Part shown: positions 1 to 12,600 of the stretch, in pieces
Position numbering within the stretch: the stretch's first letter is position 1
Layout: the number at the start of each line of letters is the position of its first letter
Source of the DNA: Phycisphaerae bacterium
Lineage (GTDB): Bacteria; Planctomycetota; Phycisphaerae; SM23-33
Length of the DNA stretch: 64,000 nucleotides
Reading direction: 5' to 3'
Assembly (NCBI GenBank): GCA_030745875.1
Contig: JASLNT010000058.1
Location: 58,358 to 122,357, forward strand
Translations under genes and position numbers: made by a program
Notes under the pieces: generated by a model
Database searches by the model: none
The model's input: the letters and a program-made list of their open reading frames with translations, nothing else
Told to the model about the DNA's origin: nothing

Positions 1-3000
1 TGTTCTTGGCCATTGCGGGATACATGATCGTGAACTGCAGCGGTCCGCGGATGCTGGTGACGGGCAGGGCGTCGGGCTCTGCTCCGACCTGGGGCGAATC
101 GGTGCGGCTTAGCATGTGTTCGTAGGTGAACTTCGGAGCCTCATTTTCTTCGCGTCCCTTGAGGATTGCGTCGGGATCGTCCTTGGTCTGCGTTCTGACC
201 AGCGAGGATGTGTAGCGTTCGAAGTTGACTTCCTCGACAAGCGGGTCTCCGCCTTCATACAGTTCGTATTTTCTGCGGAATTCCACCCCCGGGTCGGAGT
301 TTTCCGAATCCATATAGCTTACGGTGATAAGGTCTCCGGGCTTGACTTCGATCGTGCCCTTGTCCGCCTTCTTGCCCAGACGCAGCAGCGCCAGGAATTC
401 GCCTGTATGGTGCGTTTCAACTTCCTTGCCTGTCGGGTCCGTAACGACCTGCCCTTCGGTTTCCAGCGCGTCGAGTTCTATGCTCTTTCCGCTGGATGTT
501 TCGACCAGGACCTTCATTACATCGCGTTTGGGCGTGGTGTCGTTGTCGGCTTCGTTTATGAGTATCGCCAACGCATCGCCCACACCGCATCGCTTGGCGG
601 GGAAGTAAGTCGTCTTCATGCCTCCGCCCGTGTCGGTCACCATCTCGTTGGCGATTATGATCGAACCGTTGTAGTACCCCGTCGACAACGACGCCCTGCG
701 GTCGGGCGAGCCGCCCTCGGGCCGCTTGACGTCCACGTAAAGCGCCGTGATCTTATCTCCGGGCGCTATCTCGAGAATGTCGTTGGTTGTCGCCGACGTG
801 AAGTCGCGCTTGATGGGGATCAGCACCTTTCCGTCCGCGTCGATTACGCCGAGTTTCTTGACCGATACGGCGCTGCCTTCGTAGTCGTTAAACACCCATC
901 GGACATCCCGCAGGCGTTTGGGCTCGGTTAGCTGGCAGATAAGGCTGTTGCCTTTGACCCCGATGTGTCCGGCCGGTGACACCGCCGGTATCAGTTCGGG
1001 GTGGTGATCCGCGGAGAACCATGCGGGTTCCAGCGGTGTGAATTCGTCCGCATCATTCTTGTATGTAACGGCGATATCGCAGGCCTTTCGCCCGCAGAGT
1101 GCGACACTGAGCTTGTGCACGCCTTTGGTGAGTTTGACGGTTACCGCGGGCACGAGTTCCGGCGTGGTGTCGCGGTTTCTGCGGCTGGTTCGTCTGAGCA
1201 CTATTTCACCGTCGATGAACAGGCTGGCCCAGCTTTCGGGGCTTTCGAATGACTTGCCCGTGAGTCTGAGCGTCATGTAGCGGGCTTTGGGAACGTAGAA
1301 GCTTCCGCTCATCCGGACGATGCCCCATTCTGCGGCGGGGGCGGTGTACGAAGCGGAGGGGCGGTGGACTGTGCCTTTCCCGCCGCGCTGTTCGAAGTAC
1401 TCGGCGATAGTGGTTGGGTCTGCGCCCTCGACCTTGCCATCGGTAAGGCTGGCGTATTGGACGGCTAGTTCGTCGCGTCGCCGGGCCTGCCCGCCGGGAT
1501 ACATCGCGCTGAGATCGATCGGCGCGCCGCCGCCTTTCGGGCCGGCTGACGTTATCGACAGCGAGGCCTGGGCCTTGGAGGGAATGTAAACCAGTACGAA
1601 GGGCGTTTCGCCCTTGCCCGCGATTGCCGAATCGTCGACGGTTATGGAAGTCTTGCCCGATGCTTTCTTGGGGGCGATGATTTCCTTGCCGCCGACGGTC
1701 AGGCTGGCCTGGCCGTCGGTGTTGATATTGAATGTGTGTTCGCCCGAGGCGGTCGCTACGAAAACACCGCTGTAGCGTACGGCTTCGATGCCTTTTTCGA
1801 CCTTGCTTGTTAGTGCGGTTACAGTCTTTTCGCTGGAGAGTTTGGTCATCGCGGCGTCGGCGAAGTACTCGGCCCGCAATCCTTTCTGCACTCCCGTTAC
1901 CGGATAGCTGGCGATGGTTTGGAAATCTGACGCCAGTCTGGCCTGCAGTTTCACCGATTTGGCTGCAGCGGCGCTGGGCAGGTCGGCGGTGATGGTCTTC
2001 ACAAGGTAAGAGCCCATCATGTCGACGCCCACCGATTTGGGTTTCAGTCCGTCAGCCAGGCTCGACCAGTCGCCCGCGAGAGTGGAGTTGATCAAGGCGG
2101 ACGGTTTCTTGCCTTCAAAAGTATCGGAGGCGTAAGCCTTGGGCAGGGGGACGCCTGTTTTGACCGCTCCGCGGAAGGCTCCCGAATGCGCGTCGCTTTC
2201 GGTCAGTTCGACTGCTTCGATCACGTCGCCGTTAGTTGTGGTCAGCTTGACGGTGACCTTGTCGTTGGCGTTGGTTACGTCCTGATCGACATCGTAGACC
2301 TGGAGGTATATGTCGTTGCCCGGGCGAACCATATTGCCCGAGGTGCGTTTCCACGCAGCCAGCGTGTTCGGATCTACCTTCTTAGCCAGCGTTGCTTCTA
2401 GTCGCTGCTTTTCGGCCTGTTCGGGCGTAAGAATTTTGCCCGCTGATGCGACCAACTGTGCGGTGGTGCGGATGTCGAGGTATTTTGGCGGATAGTCGAT
2501 GTTGTTCTTGCGTTGGAAGTCGGGCGCGATGATGTAGCTGACGCGATCGGCTCCGGTTACTTCGAGGGCTCCGTTGTTTGGTTTGGCCACGCCGAGGGTC
2601 GTGCGGAGCGTACCGGTAAACAGGTTCTTCCCGCCGGCCAGGCTCAGCAAATCCACGCGCTCTTCGTCCTTACCGCTGGTCGTCTGCACCAGAATCGGGA
2701 TGGTCTTCTGGTCGCGTGCGATCGACAGGTTGGCGTCCTGGAGCTTCAGCGCCAGTTCTTCGCCCGGAATCAGAATTCGTCGTGTGGCGGCGGTTCCGAC
2801 CTCCACTTCCGGATTGATCATCCCACCGGGCAGCTTGAGCTTCAGTTGTCCGTCCAGGAAGGCGGCCTCAACGTGATCGTTAACGCAGAGGCGCACTTTG
2901 TCGATGTTCTCGGCGGCGGTTTCGTAGTCTTTTTGCTCGAAGGCGAGGCTGGCCATCAGGTAGTAACCTTCGGCTTTGACTGTCAGGTCGACCGAGTCGA

Positions 3001-6000
3001 TCAGTCTCTCGATAAGCCGCTGGGCGGTGGTGTACTGCCCGGTTGCTATCATCAGGCTCACGAGGTGATAGGTCGCCCGCCCGCCGGCGGGGGTCTTACG
3101 ATATCGAGTGTTGTCCTTCAGTGCGCGATATTCGATTCTGGCTACATCGAAGTTCTTCTTGTCGCGGTATATGTCGCCGCGGGTCAGGAGCACCTGGGCG
3201 GCGATGTCGGCTTCGAGATCGTTTTCTCTGAGCAGCACGGTAAACGCCAACTCCAGCGCCTCGGTGAGCATCTTGTTCTTTCGCATCTGTTCGATGCACC
3301 ATGCGACGTACTGCGGTTCAAAGCTTGTCCACGTTTCCAGCAGCAGTTTCGTTCGTGTGCGCGTAAGCTGCCACGCTCTGCCTTCGTCTCCGAGCGACAG
3401 GACCCGTGCGGCCATGTGCAGGTGGTAGGTCTTGTCGCCTCTGGCGACGGCCATCATGCCCGTGATCTTGTTCGCAGCCTGGGTTCGATACCTGGCGAGG
3501 GCTTTCATCACCGACTCTCGCGGTCGCGCCTGACGCATGCGTTCGAGAATGGTGTACAGAACTTCCCACGCCTCGGTCTTTGTCAGTGTTTTCGCCAGCT
3601 CCACGATGTTCTCGTGATAGGCGCTGTCCCAGTCGGTTCTGGTCTGGGGCAGAGCGCGGAAATACAACGCCCCCAGTCGTACGACGTCATCCCACTGCGA
3701 GGCGGTTATCGCCTTGTCCAGATCGCTTCGCACTTGTCCGGACAATCTGCCCAGAGCGCTCGGGCTTCTCGGTTCGGCTCCGGCGGCGAAACGGGCGATC
3801 AGGATAGGCGTGATCTTGTCGGCGGCTTTGAACAGCTTGCCGTCAGCGCTGTAGGCCTTGCGGTGTTTACGCGATTGTTTCGCCAGCAACGTCATGTCGT
3901 CGACGATGCGATCCGAAACCTTGTGCAGGACCCAGTCGGAATCGGACATGCGGGCGTAGGTGTCGGCGAGTTTTTCGATTACGAGCGTATACGGGCCGGC
4001 CTTCGGTAGTCCGCTCTCGCTTGCGAGAGTAAGGTTGTAGCATACGTATTCCAGGCGTGCGGCGCGGGTGACCGCTCCGAGGCGCCCAAGTCCGGCGACC
4101 AGGTCGTTAATGTTGGCTTCAAGGGCCTTGGACTTTCCGGAATTCCCCAGGATTCGCATCACACCGCATCGTGCGCGAAGGTCTCTCCGCCAGTCGGAGC
4201 GATCCGGAGCCGACAAGTAGGCTCCCCACAACGACGCCAGGGCGCCTTCGGAGACTTTCACCGTTTTGGACGCACGGGCCAGCGAATCGATCACGAACGC
4301 CAGCGTGTCGGGGTCAGTAGGTTTGAACCCGCCGATTCCGGTCAGCTTCGCAACCGCGTCGGCTGCGGCGTCGGGGCTGTCTTTCAACGGTCCCTGCCTG
4401 TTGGAGTGATACCCCATCTGCGTTGCGATGTGTCGCAGCGCATTGTCCCATCCCATCTTCTTGTAGAATTTCGCCAGCGGAGGCGTCTTTGTCTTTCCGT
4501 GGTAGGGGGTGTTAGCCAACTTCTCCCACACGGGATCTCCGGCTGGGATTGCCCCGCCGATTCGGGACATTGCTTGTGTCATTTCCTCTGCGGTAAGGCC
4601 TCTCGCCAGCGTCGCCAGCATGGTTCCCGGGCTTGCGGCTCGCGCCATCCACTGTTTTGCGATAGTAGCTCGCACCAGTCCGCTGCGCGTGCCGTTGTAG
4701 ATGTTTACCATCACCTTCAGCGCCAGGACGTCGTCGCGGTTCTTGCATCCGCTCGCGCCCAGAGGCAGGGGGCGTTTGTACTTGGACAGGAACGCTGACG
4801 CCAGTTCACCGCCTTTGGCCAGTTGCCGCCTGTTGTTGTTGGCCCGACCGGTGAGCACCGCGTAGTTCGACAGGACATCCGCGCCGGTCTTGCCCGCCTT
4901 CCACAGATCGATCAGCGACTTGTACTCGGGAACCTTCTTGACCTGCCCGTTAAGGCTCTTGATCAGTCTGGCCATCGGCTGGGTCTTGTGACCGGCTCCG
5001 GCGCGGGTGAGTTGGTCCCGCACGAGGGCGACTTTCTCGCCGGTCGAAAGGATTTTGCTGTTCAGGATGTTCGAAGTGACGGTGCCTTCGTGGAAGCTGA
5101 CGGGCTTTAAGTCCATATATTCGCGCGCCGCGGCCAGCAGAGATGCTTTATCGCCGATGCCGGCGTACCACTGCATGACCGCCGAGGAGATGTCGCCTCG
5201 GGCGGTGTAGTTGCCCTGGGCGATGAACTTCGCAATTTCGCGCTTGCCTTGAGCGATGAGTTTGTCTCGGTTGGGGTCTGAGGCTCCCTTGATTTTGGGC
5301 AGAAGATAGCGGATAGCGTAGTGAGAATGCCGTGCGGCGTATTGGCGTTTGATTGCGGTGCGTCGCTCGGAACTGACGTAGCGGTCGGCAAGATCGCTGA
5401 TGCGGCGGATGAATTCCCAGTCAGTTCTCCGGGCCTTCTCGGCGATTGACTTGATCATGCCCTCAGCCGCCGATTCGGTCACCAATTCCTTTCCTTTGAT
5501 CCCAAATACGTCTGTGAGATCTACGATGACGCGAAGGTACTCGGAGTAATCCACGGAGTTCGGGGAGTTGCGATAGGTCGGCTCGAGCGCCAGGAAGCGT
5601 CGTCCGGCGGTGAGTTTCTTCTCGTCTGAGCTTAACTTCTGGATCTCCCGGAAGAAGTCGAACACCGATCTGGGAAGTGCTTTTTTGGCGAGTTTCTGGT
5701 GATCGAAAACGATTCCGAGCAGCTCTTCCTTGCTGATTTTACCGGCGGCGCGGGCAAGCAGGCGCGAGTATGGTTCGTAGTTCGAGGGGATAGTCTGCGC
5801 GATCACCTTTATCGGAAGGACGTATGCGTTTTGCTGGTCCGAGCCGAGGCGGTTGTTTTCGGCGGCGTACTGTATTCGCCGATGCACTTCGTAAACCTGT
5901 TGGGGGTGGCGGAAGTTCTCCAGGAGTGTCTGGGCTACGTCGAATGTGGGGTTGATTTCGCTGTCGGTTATCAGTCTGCCCAGCAGATTAGTTCCCATAT

Positions 6001-6556
6001 TCCAGGCGATTTCATCCTTACCATAGAGGCGAAGATACTTCTTGTACTGTTGGGGGAACTTGCCGTTAGCCGCTACGTACGCCAGCGCATATCGCAGCTT
6101 GTCGCTCTTGGCGTTCTGACGCTGGGCGTAGTCCAGATAGCGGCTGAGCGCCAGACTGTCTTTGCAGGCGAGTTTCGCGATCTGGGCGCCTTTGAAGACC
6201 AGCTCCAGATCATTGCTCTTTGTCTTGAGCAATGATGTTACGCGTCGCTGTGCGGTGACGAAGCGTCCGTCGGCCATGGCGGCGTCAAGGCTGATCTGCA
6301 ACGCCTCGGACGAAGGGCTCTTTCCGCGAAGTGCGTTGCCCAGAGCCTTGTCGACCTGGGAGTACTTCTTGTCGGAAAGGAGCTTCTTGGCTTCGGGTAT
6401 TCCGCCGTCCGCCGGTGTTATTCCGCCGCCGATCAGCACTGCACATATTGCTGTCAGGCAGATAACTGCGCCGAATCGCCTGTAGCCTGCGCTTTGCGCC
6501 GAAGCGCTCGGTCGGCGGGATGACTGTCCTATGCTTGATGCACCAGATGTCTTCAT
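1..6556 (-). CDS. Giant exported helical-repeat/PA14/beta-sandwich protein, C-terminus beyond the window
   Basis: The frame is open from an ATG at 6556 to the left edge, giving about 2185 residues without a stop, so this is a 3'-truncated view of a longer gene. An AGGA stands about 10 nt before the start. Residues 29-46 are hydrophobic and look like a signal or anchor. A long alpha-helical, TPR-like region follows to about residue 1250, then beta-sandwich modules, a PA14-like segment near residue 1560 (motif GLRAEYFADA) and further beta modules. It is collinear with the next gene upstream on the same strand (6695-15043), sharing phrases such as QISLDAAMA, RRVT and IRGPLxF, so the two are tandem paralogues. 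The intergenic gap is 138 nt. Function is unknown; the architecture suggests a very large periplasmic or cell-envelope protein that binds ligands or other proteins. The missing part should hold a C-terminal TPR block if the paralogy holds to the end. Confidence 0.9.
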   Translation of the reverse strand, partial: MKTSGASSIGQSSRRPSASAQSAGYRRFGAVICLTAICAVLIGGGITPADGGIPEAKKLLSDKKYSQVDKALGNALRGKSPSSEALQISLDAAMADGRFVTAQRRVTSLLKTKSNDLELVFKGAQIAKLACKDSLALSRYLDYAQRQNAKSDKLRYALAYVAANGKFPQQYKKYLRLYGKDEIAWNMGTNLLGRLITDSEINPTFDVAQTLLENFRHPQQVYEVHRRIQYAAENNRLGSDQQNAYVLPIKVIAQTIPSNYEPYSRLLARAAGKISKEELLGIVFDHQKLAKKALPRSVFDFFREIQKLSSDEKKLTAGRRFLALEPTYRNSPNSVDYSEYLRVIVDLTDVFGIKGKELVTESAAEGMIKSIAEKARRTDWEFIRRISDLADRYVSSERRTAIKRQYAARHSHYAIRYLLPKIKGASDPNRDKLIAQGKREIAKFIAQGNYTARGDISSAVMQWYAGIGDKASLLAAAREYMDLKPVSFHEGTVTSNILNSKILSTGEKVALVRDQLTRAGAGHKTQPMARLIKSLNGQVKKVPEYKSLIDLWKAGKTGADVLSNYAVLTGRANNNRRQLAKGGELASAFLSKYKRPLPLGASGCKNRDDVLALKVMVNIYNGTRSGLVRATIAKQWMARAASPGTMLATLARGLTAEEMTQAMSRIGGAIPAGDPVWEKLANTPYHGKTKTPPLAKFYKKMGWDNALRHIATQMGYHSNRQGPLKDSPDAAADAVAKLTGIGGFKPTDPDTLAFVIDSLARASKTVKVSEGALASLWGAYLSAPDRSDWRRDLRARCGVMRILGNSGKSKALEANINDLVAGLGRLGAVTRAARLEYVCYNLTLASESGLPKAGPYTLVIEKLADTYARMSDSDWVLHKVSDRIVDDMTLLAKQSRKHRKAYSADGKLFKAADKITPILIARFAAGAEPRSPSALGRLSGQVRSDLDKAITASQWDDVVRLGALYFRALPQTRTDWDSAYHENIVELAKTLTKTEAWEVLYTILERMRQARPRESVMKALARYRTQAANKITGMMAVARGDKTYHLHMAARVLSLGDEGRAWQLTRTRTKLLLETWTSFEPQYVAWCIEQMRKNKMLTEALELAFTVLLRENDLEADIAAQVLLTRGDIYRDKKNFDVARIEYRALKDNTRYRKTPAGGRATYHLVSLMIATGQYTTAQRLIERLIDSVDLTVKAEGYYLMASLAFEQKDYETAAENIDKVRLCVNDHVEAAFLDGQLKLKLPGGMINPEVEVGTAATRRILIPGEELALKLQDANLSIARDQKTIPILVQTTSGKDEERVDLLSLAGGKNLFTGTLRTTLGVAKPNNGALEVTGADRVSYIIAPDFQRKNNIDYPPKYLDIRTTAQLVASAGKILTPEQAEKQRLEATLAKKVDPNTLAAWKRTSGNMVRPGNDIYLQVYDVDQDVTNANDKVTVKLTTTNGDVIEAVELTESDAHSGAFRGAVKTGVPLPKAYASDTFEGKKPSALINSTLAGDWSSLADGLKPKSVGVDMMGSYLVKTITADLPSAAAAKSVKLQARLASDFQTIASYPVTGVQKGLRAEYFADAAMTKLSSEKTVTALTSKVEKGIEAVRYSGVFVATASGEHTFNINTDGQASLTVGGKEIIAPKKASGKTSITVDDSAIAGKGETPFVLVYIPSKAQASLSITSAGPKGGGAPIDLSAMYPGGQARRRDELAVQYASLTDGKVEGADPTTIAEYFEQRGGKGTVHRPSASYTAPAAEWGIVRMSGSFYVPKARYMTLRLTGKSFESPESWASLFIDGEIVLRRTSRRNRDTTPELVPAVTVKLTKGVHKLSVALCGRKACDIAVTYKNDADEFTPLEPAWFSADHHPELIPAVSPAGHIGVKGNSLICQLTEPKRLRDVRWVFNDYEGSAVSVKKLGVIDADGKVLIPIKRDFTSATTNDILEIAPGDKITALYVDVKRPEGGSPDRRASLSTGYYNGSIIIANEMVTDTGGGMKTTYFPAKRCGVGDALAILINEADNDTTPKRDVMKVLVETSSGKSIELDALETEGQVVTDPTGKEVETHHTGEFLALLRLGKKADKGTIEVKPGDLITVSYMDSENSDPGVEFRRKYELYEGGDPLVEEVNFERYTSSLVRTQTKDDPDAILKGREENEAPKFTYEHMLSRTDSPQVGAEPDALPVTSIRGPLQFTIMYPAMAKN

Positions 6557-6694
6557 GATGAATCCTGTTCCTGCGGCCGGGCGCGTCAATACGGACCGCG
6601 TGCGGCCTGGCTGTAGATATTCAATTCAGATTGTCTTGCGTCGCTAACCCGACCTCGCCTTGGCCAAGCCGGGGTAAATCCGGTTTCTTGCGTT

Positions 6695-9600
6695 CTACTC
6701 GTCTTCTTCTTCGGGCTCGAACTCCTGGAGTTCGTCCGTACCGAGCAGTTTTCTGGCGTCGGCGGCCCGTTCGGATTCCGGGTAGTCCCACGTCAGACGT
6801 TTTAGCGCACGATAGGCCATTACGTAGTTCTTGACTTCGCGTGCACACACGCCCTGCCAGTAGAGTGATTCTGACCGTATCAGTTTGTTGTCGCGGTATT
6901 GCTTGCCCGCTCGAACAAAGACCCCGATGGCGTCTTTGTATCTTTCCGAGAGTCTGTAGCATTCTCCGGCGAGGAACAGCGTCTTAGCCGCCAGGCGGTG
7001 CTTCGGATTGTTGTCGTGGAACTTCTCGAAGATTCGCCCAGCCACCGCGTAGTTCTTGACCTTCAGGTAGTGCCTGCCCAACCGCAGCGTAGCCTGCGGG
7101 ACTTCGGGGCTGTTGGGGAAGAGATACGTCACCCTGACGTACTCTTCACCGGCCCGTTCGAAGTTGCCCTGCGTTTCGTAGCATTGCCCTATGCGGTACA
7201 GCGCCTTGGGTGCGTACGAACTCTTTGTCCATCGCTGCACGACCTCGGAGTACTTGCCGATCGCCTCGCTGTAGTTGCCCAGTTCCTGTGCGAGCGTTGC
7301 AACGAGGTATTCGCCCTGGGCTACGAGCGTGGTGTTGGGATAGTTGCGCAGGGCGAGTTCCAGAATGCTCTTACCGTGCGAGATGTATGATTTCGCCAGT
7401 TCGGAGCGTTTCTTCTTGCGCATGTCCTTGGCGATGCTGAACATCGCTTCTGCGGTGAGGAACGCGGTTTTTACAGCCATCTCCGGATCTTTGTACTCCT
7501 TGCTGAACAGGGCGACTGTTCCATCAGCTCCGTGAACGATGGAGCCTTCCATATCCAGGACGCGCGGTTCTGTGGTCGAGACGGCTTTGTTGTCGATGTA
7601 TCGGAACGAGACGGTGTCTCCGAAATCCGCATAGACAACAACCACAGGCTTGACCACCGCGGGTTTGGCGACCGGTTTGGGCCTGGTCGCCGGTTTGGTC
7701 GCCGGACCGGAGGTCGGTCGGCTTGTTGCGGCGGCCTTTCGTCTTGCCGCTTCAGCCGCCGCCGCTGCTTGTCTGGCTGCTTTCGCCGCCGCAGCGGCTG
7801 CCGCTTTGCGGGCCGCTTCGTCGCGTTTGCGATCCTTGATCCATCGCGGTTCGATACTGCCGGTGAAGATGCCCGAATGAATCATCGTCTCGGTGAGCTC
7901 CAGATTGACAGCGTCGCCTGACTTGCTCTTTACGGCGACCGTTACAGTGTCGCGGACGTTGCTGGTGTCCCTGTCGGGATCCGCTACTCGCAAGTGGAAC
8001 TTCTGCCCGAGATGGATGTTGAGTTTCTGGGCTCGCATGGTGCGTTCGAGCACCTCCAGGCGACCGTCGGCCAGAAGGCGGACTCGCTTGACATCGGTTT
8101 CTCCGGTGGCGGGATCCTTGAACCGCAGTTGCACTACGTCGTCACCTCCGGCGATGATCGTCTTTATGGGCATCTCGCCCGGTTCGAGTTCAACCGCATT
8201 CGCGTCGAGGGCAAGTTTGTCTCCGGGCACGCCGATCTGGAGATTCAGCGTTCCGTAGAACCGTCCGGCTTCAAGTTCATCCTCGTCGGGGATGTCCATG
8301 GTGACGATGGCGCCCTTCAGCTTTCGGTTTTCCGCTCTGGCGGCTTCTATTTCGGATTCCACAACGGCTGCAATGCGTATCGTGCTGCCGGTATTGCGGG
8401 CCATGCGAGGATAAAGCAGACTGAATTTCAGCGGTCCGCGGATCGAGCACACGGGCAGGCCGTTGGTGTCGACGCCGCGATCGATGGTGGGTTCTTCGTC
8501 CGACTCATTGGCTTTGATCTTGGGGCTCAAGTGCAGGATGTTCTGCCTGTACAGCACCAGTTCCGGGTCGTTACTGAGCCTTCGCAGGTCGTTCTGCAGC
8601 ACTACGGCGTCAGCGGACTTGTCGGGGACCAGTTCGGTGCGCGTTCTCATAACGGACCATCCGCCCAGGCCGGCTCCGCCTTCGGTCAGGCGGCTGATAC
8701 GGTCCATCGGCACGCCGTCGTTGTTCTCAGTGTCCAGATACCTGACGACGATCTCGTCCCCGGGCTTAACCTTGATGCTCGGCGTCGCCGGTTGACTGGT
8801 CGGTTGGGTGGCCGGTTTGGTCGTCGCCTTTGGCGTCTGGTCAGAGACCAGTTTGAACGTTGCGATGAACTGTCCGGTGTGGCAGACTTCATGCACTTCG
8901 CCCTTGCTTCCGGTCGACTGCTTCTCGAGGATTTCGAGTTCCAGCTTCTCTCCGCTGGACGTGGTTACGATCGCGTGGACCTTATCGCGTTTGGGCGTCA
9001 GGTCGATATCCTGATCGTCGATAACCACAGTAAGCATATCACCGCTGGAGCAGCGTCTGGCCGGGAAGAGTTTGACGTCCGTGTTCCCGTTGGCGTCTGA
9101 TACGAGTTCTTCGTGCGCCAGGAGAATTTCGCCTTCATCAAATCCGACCGAAAGCGACGCTCCGCGCCCCAGGCCCATGCCCGCTTTGCGTCTTCCGTTG
9201 TCGCCCTGCAGGTTCTTCTTGTCAATGTAAGTCAGCGAGATCCTGTCTCCGGGGGCGATTTCAAGGATATCGTTGCTCAGCGAGGTGGTGAAGTCCTTCT
9301 CGACGGGAATGATCGTCTTGCCCGCGGCGTCGATTACGGTGATCTTCTTGACCGAGATATCCTTGCCCGCGAAGTCAACGAAGTTCCAACGCGCGCTTCG
9401 CAGGCGAATGGGCTTGCGGAGTTTGGCGGTGAAAACGTTGTCTTCGAGCGTGATCAGCCCGTTGGGCAGGATCGCGTCGGCGAGATCCGGCGTGTGATCC
9501 GCCGAGAACCATCGCCACGGCATGGCCGCAAACTTCTTGTCGGCCCCTTCGCACGACACGCCTACGCCGGCTCCCGGGCGCGGTTTTCCGACGCTGCGGT

Positions 9601-12600
9601 AGATCAACTCCATCTTGTGGGCGCCTTTGCGAAGGAACACGCTGGCGGTCTTGTTGGCGATATCCGACAGCTTCCCGCCGATTTCCTGCTTGTCGTCGAT
9701 CAACAGGAACACTCGCGAGTTATTGCTCAGGCCCTGAGCGTCGATTTTCATCGCGAGCATCTGTTCGGTTGCAGCGATGAACGTTCCGCTGAGTATGCCC
9801 GCCTCATCGTTTCCGGTGGGGGCTACGGACGTGGTCTTAACGTACTTGATCGGCGCGTTGGCGCCGACGGTCGCTATGACGCGGTCGCGAATGCTCTTAG
9901 CCGTCTCCAGCCTGCTGGCGCCGGTCGCCGTTGCCGTGCTTCGCGTGAGCACAAGGTCGTCCTTGCGAGAGGCCATCTCGCCGGGATACATCGCCTCAAA
10001 CGGTATGTCCTTGCTGCTCTCGGTGCTGGACTTCCACCTTATGACGCATTCTCCCGACACGCGTCCGTCTTTCGATTCAGGTGCGTAATCCAGGACGAAT
10101 TTGTACTCCCGTCCGGCTTTTACGGCGAACTTGGCGGGGAAATCGCCCGACACGTTCTTGCCCGTCCACTTGTCGGTGAGAACCTTACCGCCGACGCTCA
10201 GTTTCGCCTGTCCCGATTTCAAGCTCATAGAGAAAGTGTACTGCCCCGACCTGGTCGGTACGATCACGCCGCTAAGCCTTGCCGCCGCATTGCCCTTTCC
10301 AAGCGAATCGGATCGGAGATACGTCGAGCTTACCACGCGTTCGGTGGTGGGTTTGGCGAGTTTTGCATCGGCGAACAGTTCAAGTCTCAGCCCGTGCTGC
10401 TGACCGGCCAGCGGATACGTCGCCAGCATACCAAGATCCTCAGCCAGACTCCCCGACAGAGTGATCTCCTTGACCTTCTGCGAATCGGGCATCGCGACGC
10501 TGACGGAGCTGACCAGGTGCGAGGTCATGGTGTCGGCTTCGACCCACTTGGGTTTGACGCCGTCGTCGAGGCTGGACCATACGTCGGTGGTCTTCGAATT
10601 AACCAGCCACGAGGTGTTCTTGCCTTCGAAAGTGTCGCTGGCCAGGCCCTTCGGAAGGGGCATCGACGTTGGGATCGTGCCCATGAAGACGCCCGAATTG
10701 TAGCTGGTTTCGGTCAGCGTGACGGCCTTGAGCACATCGCCGCCGGTCGTCTTCACCGAGACGGTCACCTTGTCCGGATTGTCGGTCAAGTCGCGGTCGA
10801 AGTCGATTACTCGCACGTAGATCGGGCTGCCCGGGCGAACGCTCTTCTGTCGTTCAGTGGTCCATGCGGGCGGTTCCTCACCGCGGGCCAGTGCGAGCTT
10901 GCGCTCCACTTCGCGCTGTTCGATTTCCAGTGCGCTGAGTATTCTTCCTGCAGACGCCGACAGCTCGCCGTCGGCTTTTACTTCGAGCTCCTTCTGCTTG
11001 TACTTGAGTTCATGACTCTTCTGGAACTCATCTTCAATGCGGTAAGATACGACGTCATCACCGCGAATCTGGAGCGTTCGGTCTCCCTGGGAGACCCTGC
11101 CCAGGGCGGTGACGATAGTTCCCTTGAACATGTTCTTGCCCGTACCGCTGAGCACGAGATTAACCGTTTCGCGGTCCTTGCCCGTGGATGTTTCAACGGT
11201 GATCGGAATCGAAGAACTGCCCTTGGCGATAGCCAGATTCGAGTCCTGCAGCCTGAACACCAGTTCTCTTCCGGGTACGGCTATGGTTTCCATAGCCACC
11301 ACGCCGATTTCGAGTTCTTCCCCGCGTGCGAGCATGCTGGGCGCCTTTGCTCGCAGTTCGCCTTCCAGGAACGCTGCTTCAATGTGATCGGGCACGCGCA
11401 GGCGAACCTGTGCGAGGTACTTGTCGGCCCGGGCGTATTCCTTCTGCTCGTCGGCGAGTTTCGCCAGGAGGAAGAACGCTTCAGCCTGTTCGTCAATGCT
11501 GGGCGACTCCACCATTTGGGCCAGTGCGTCTTCGGCGTCGCCGTAGGCTCCCGTGGCGATCATCAACATCACGTTTCGGTAGCGCGATTCGCGTCCGGCG
11601 CGTGTGTCCTTGTAGCGGTCGGACGTCTGGAGGACCTTGTAGATTTCGACGGCTGCGTCGTTGTTCTCCAGGGCGCGTTGCACGTCGCCCAGGGCAAGAT
11701 GCACTGCGGCGGCGGTTTCGGCGTCGAGCGACGATTCCTTCCGCAGGATGTTTCGACCCAGTGCGGTGACCTGCTCGTAGCTCTTCTGCTTGAACAAGGC
11801 CCGGACATACCAGGCTACGAAGTTCGCATCGAGACCCTCCCAGGACGTAGTAAACAGCTTGGACTGTTCACGGGACAGCTCCCAGGCTCTTATCTCGTTG
11901 CCCAGCAGCAGTGCTTGGGCGGCGAGGTGCAGCGGATACGATGCGTCATTGGGCGATACGGCGATCAGTCCGGAAATATCCTTGGCGGCCCTGGCCCGGA
12001 GGATGGCGATTTCCTTGCTCATTGCGCTCGAGAGCTTAGCCTGCTGTTCGATCTGCCGGAGGAAGGCGTAGAGCACTTCGCTGGCTCCGACGTCCTGGAG
12101 AGATCTCGCCGATGCGATAATGTTCGACTTGTAGCTGTCGGCGTATCGTCCGTCGTCCAGCGTTTCGGCCAGGCGGCGCGTGGCTGACAGCGCCGTCGCC
12201 CAGTCGCCCTTAGCCGATGCGGTCTTTATAGCCTGTTCACACAAAACCGGCACGGGGTTGTGCCCGCCGCTCAGCGTTGTCCCAGTCAGTAATCTGGCTT
12301 CAAATGTTTCGGTGAGTTTCTTGCCCGTTTCAAGCAGTTTGGTCTGGTCTTTCAGTGCTGTTCGCCACGGGACATTGTTTGCCAGCATAGCCGCCGCCCA
12401 TCGCGTGTTTTCATACACGCTTGCGGTGCTCCACTGCTTGTCGGACATCTTCTCGTACAGTTTGGCGGCGATTGTGAACAGTCGCAGGTACGTGCTTTTT
12501 TCTTTCGTCTTCGCAACGTCCTGGTAGCCGACCGTTCGCATCATCATGTCGAGAGATCGCAGTTGTTCGGCGCTGGTGCGAGAGGCGACGGCTTTGGAGT

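Noticed and set aside
9113-12187. Plus-strand open frame of 1024 codons
   Set aside because: It lies wholly antisense to the giant 2782-residue gene, has no signal, domain or RBS, and is a by-product of high GC. The same applies to 2513-4009, 7994-9100 and 15678-17501.
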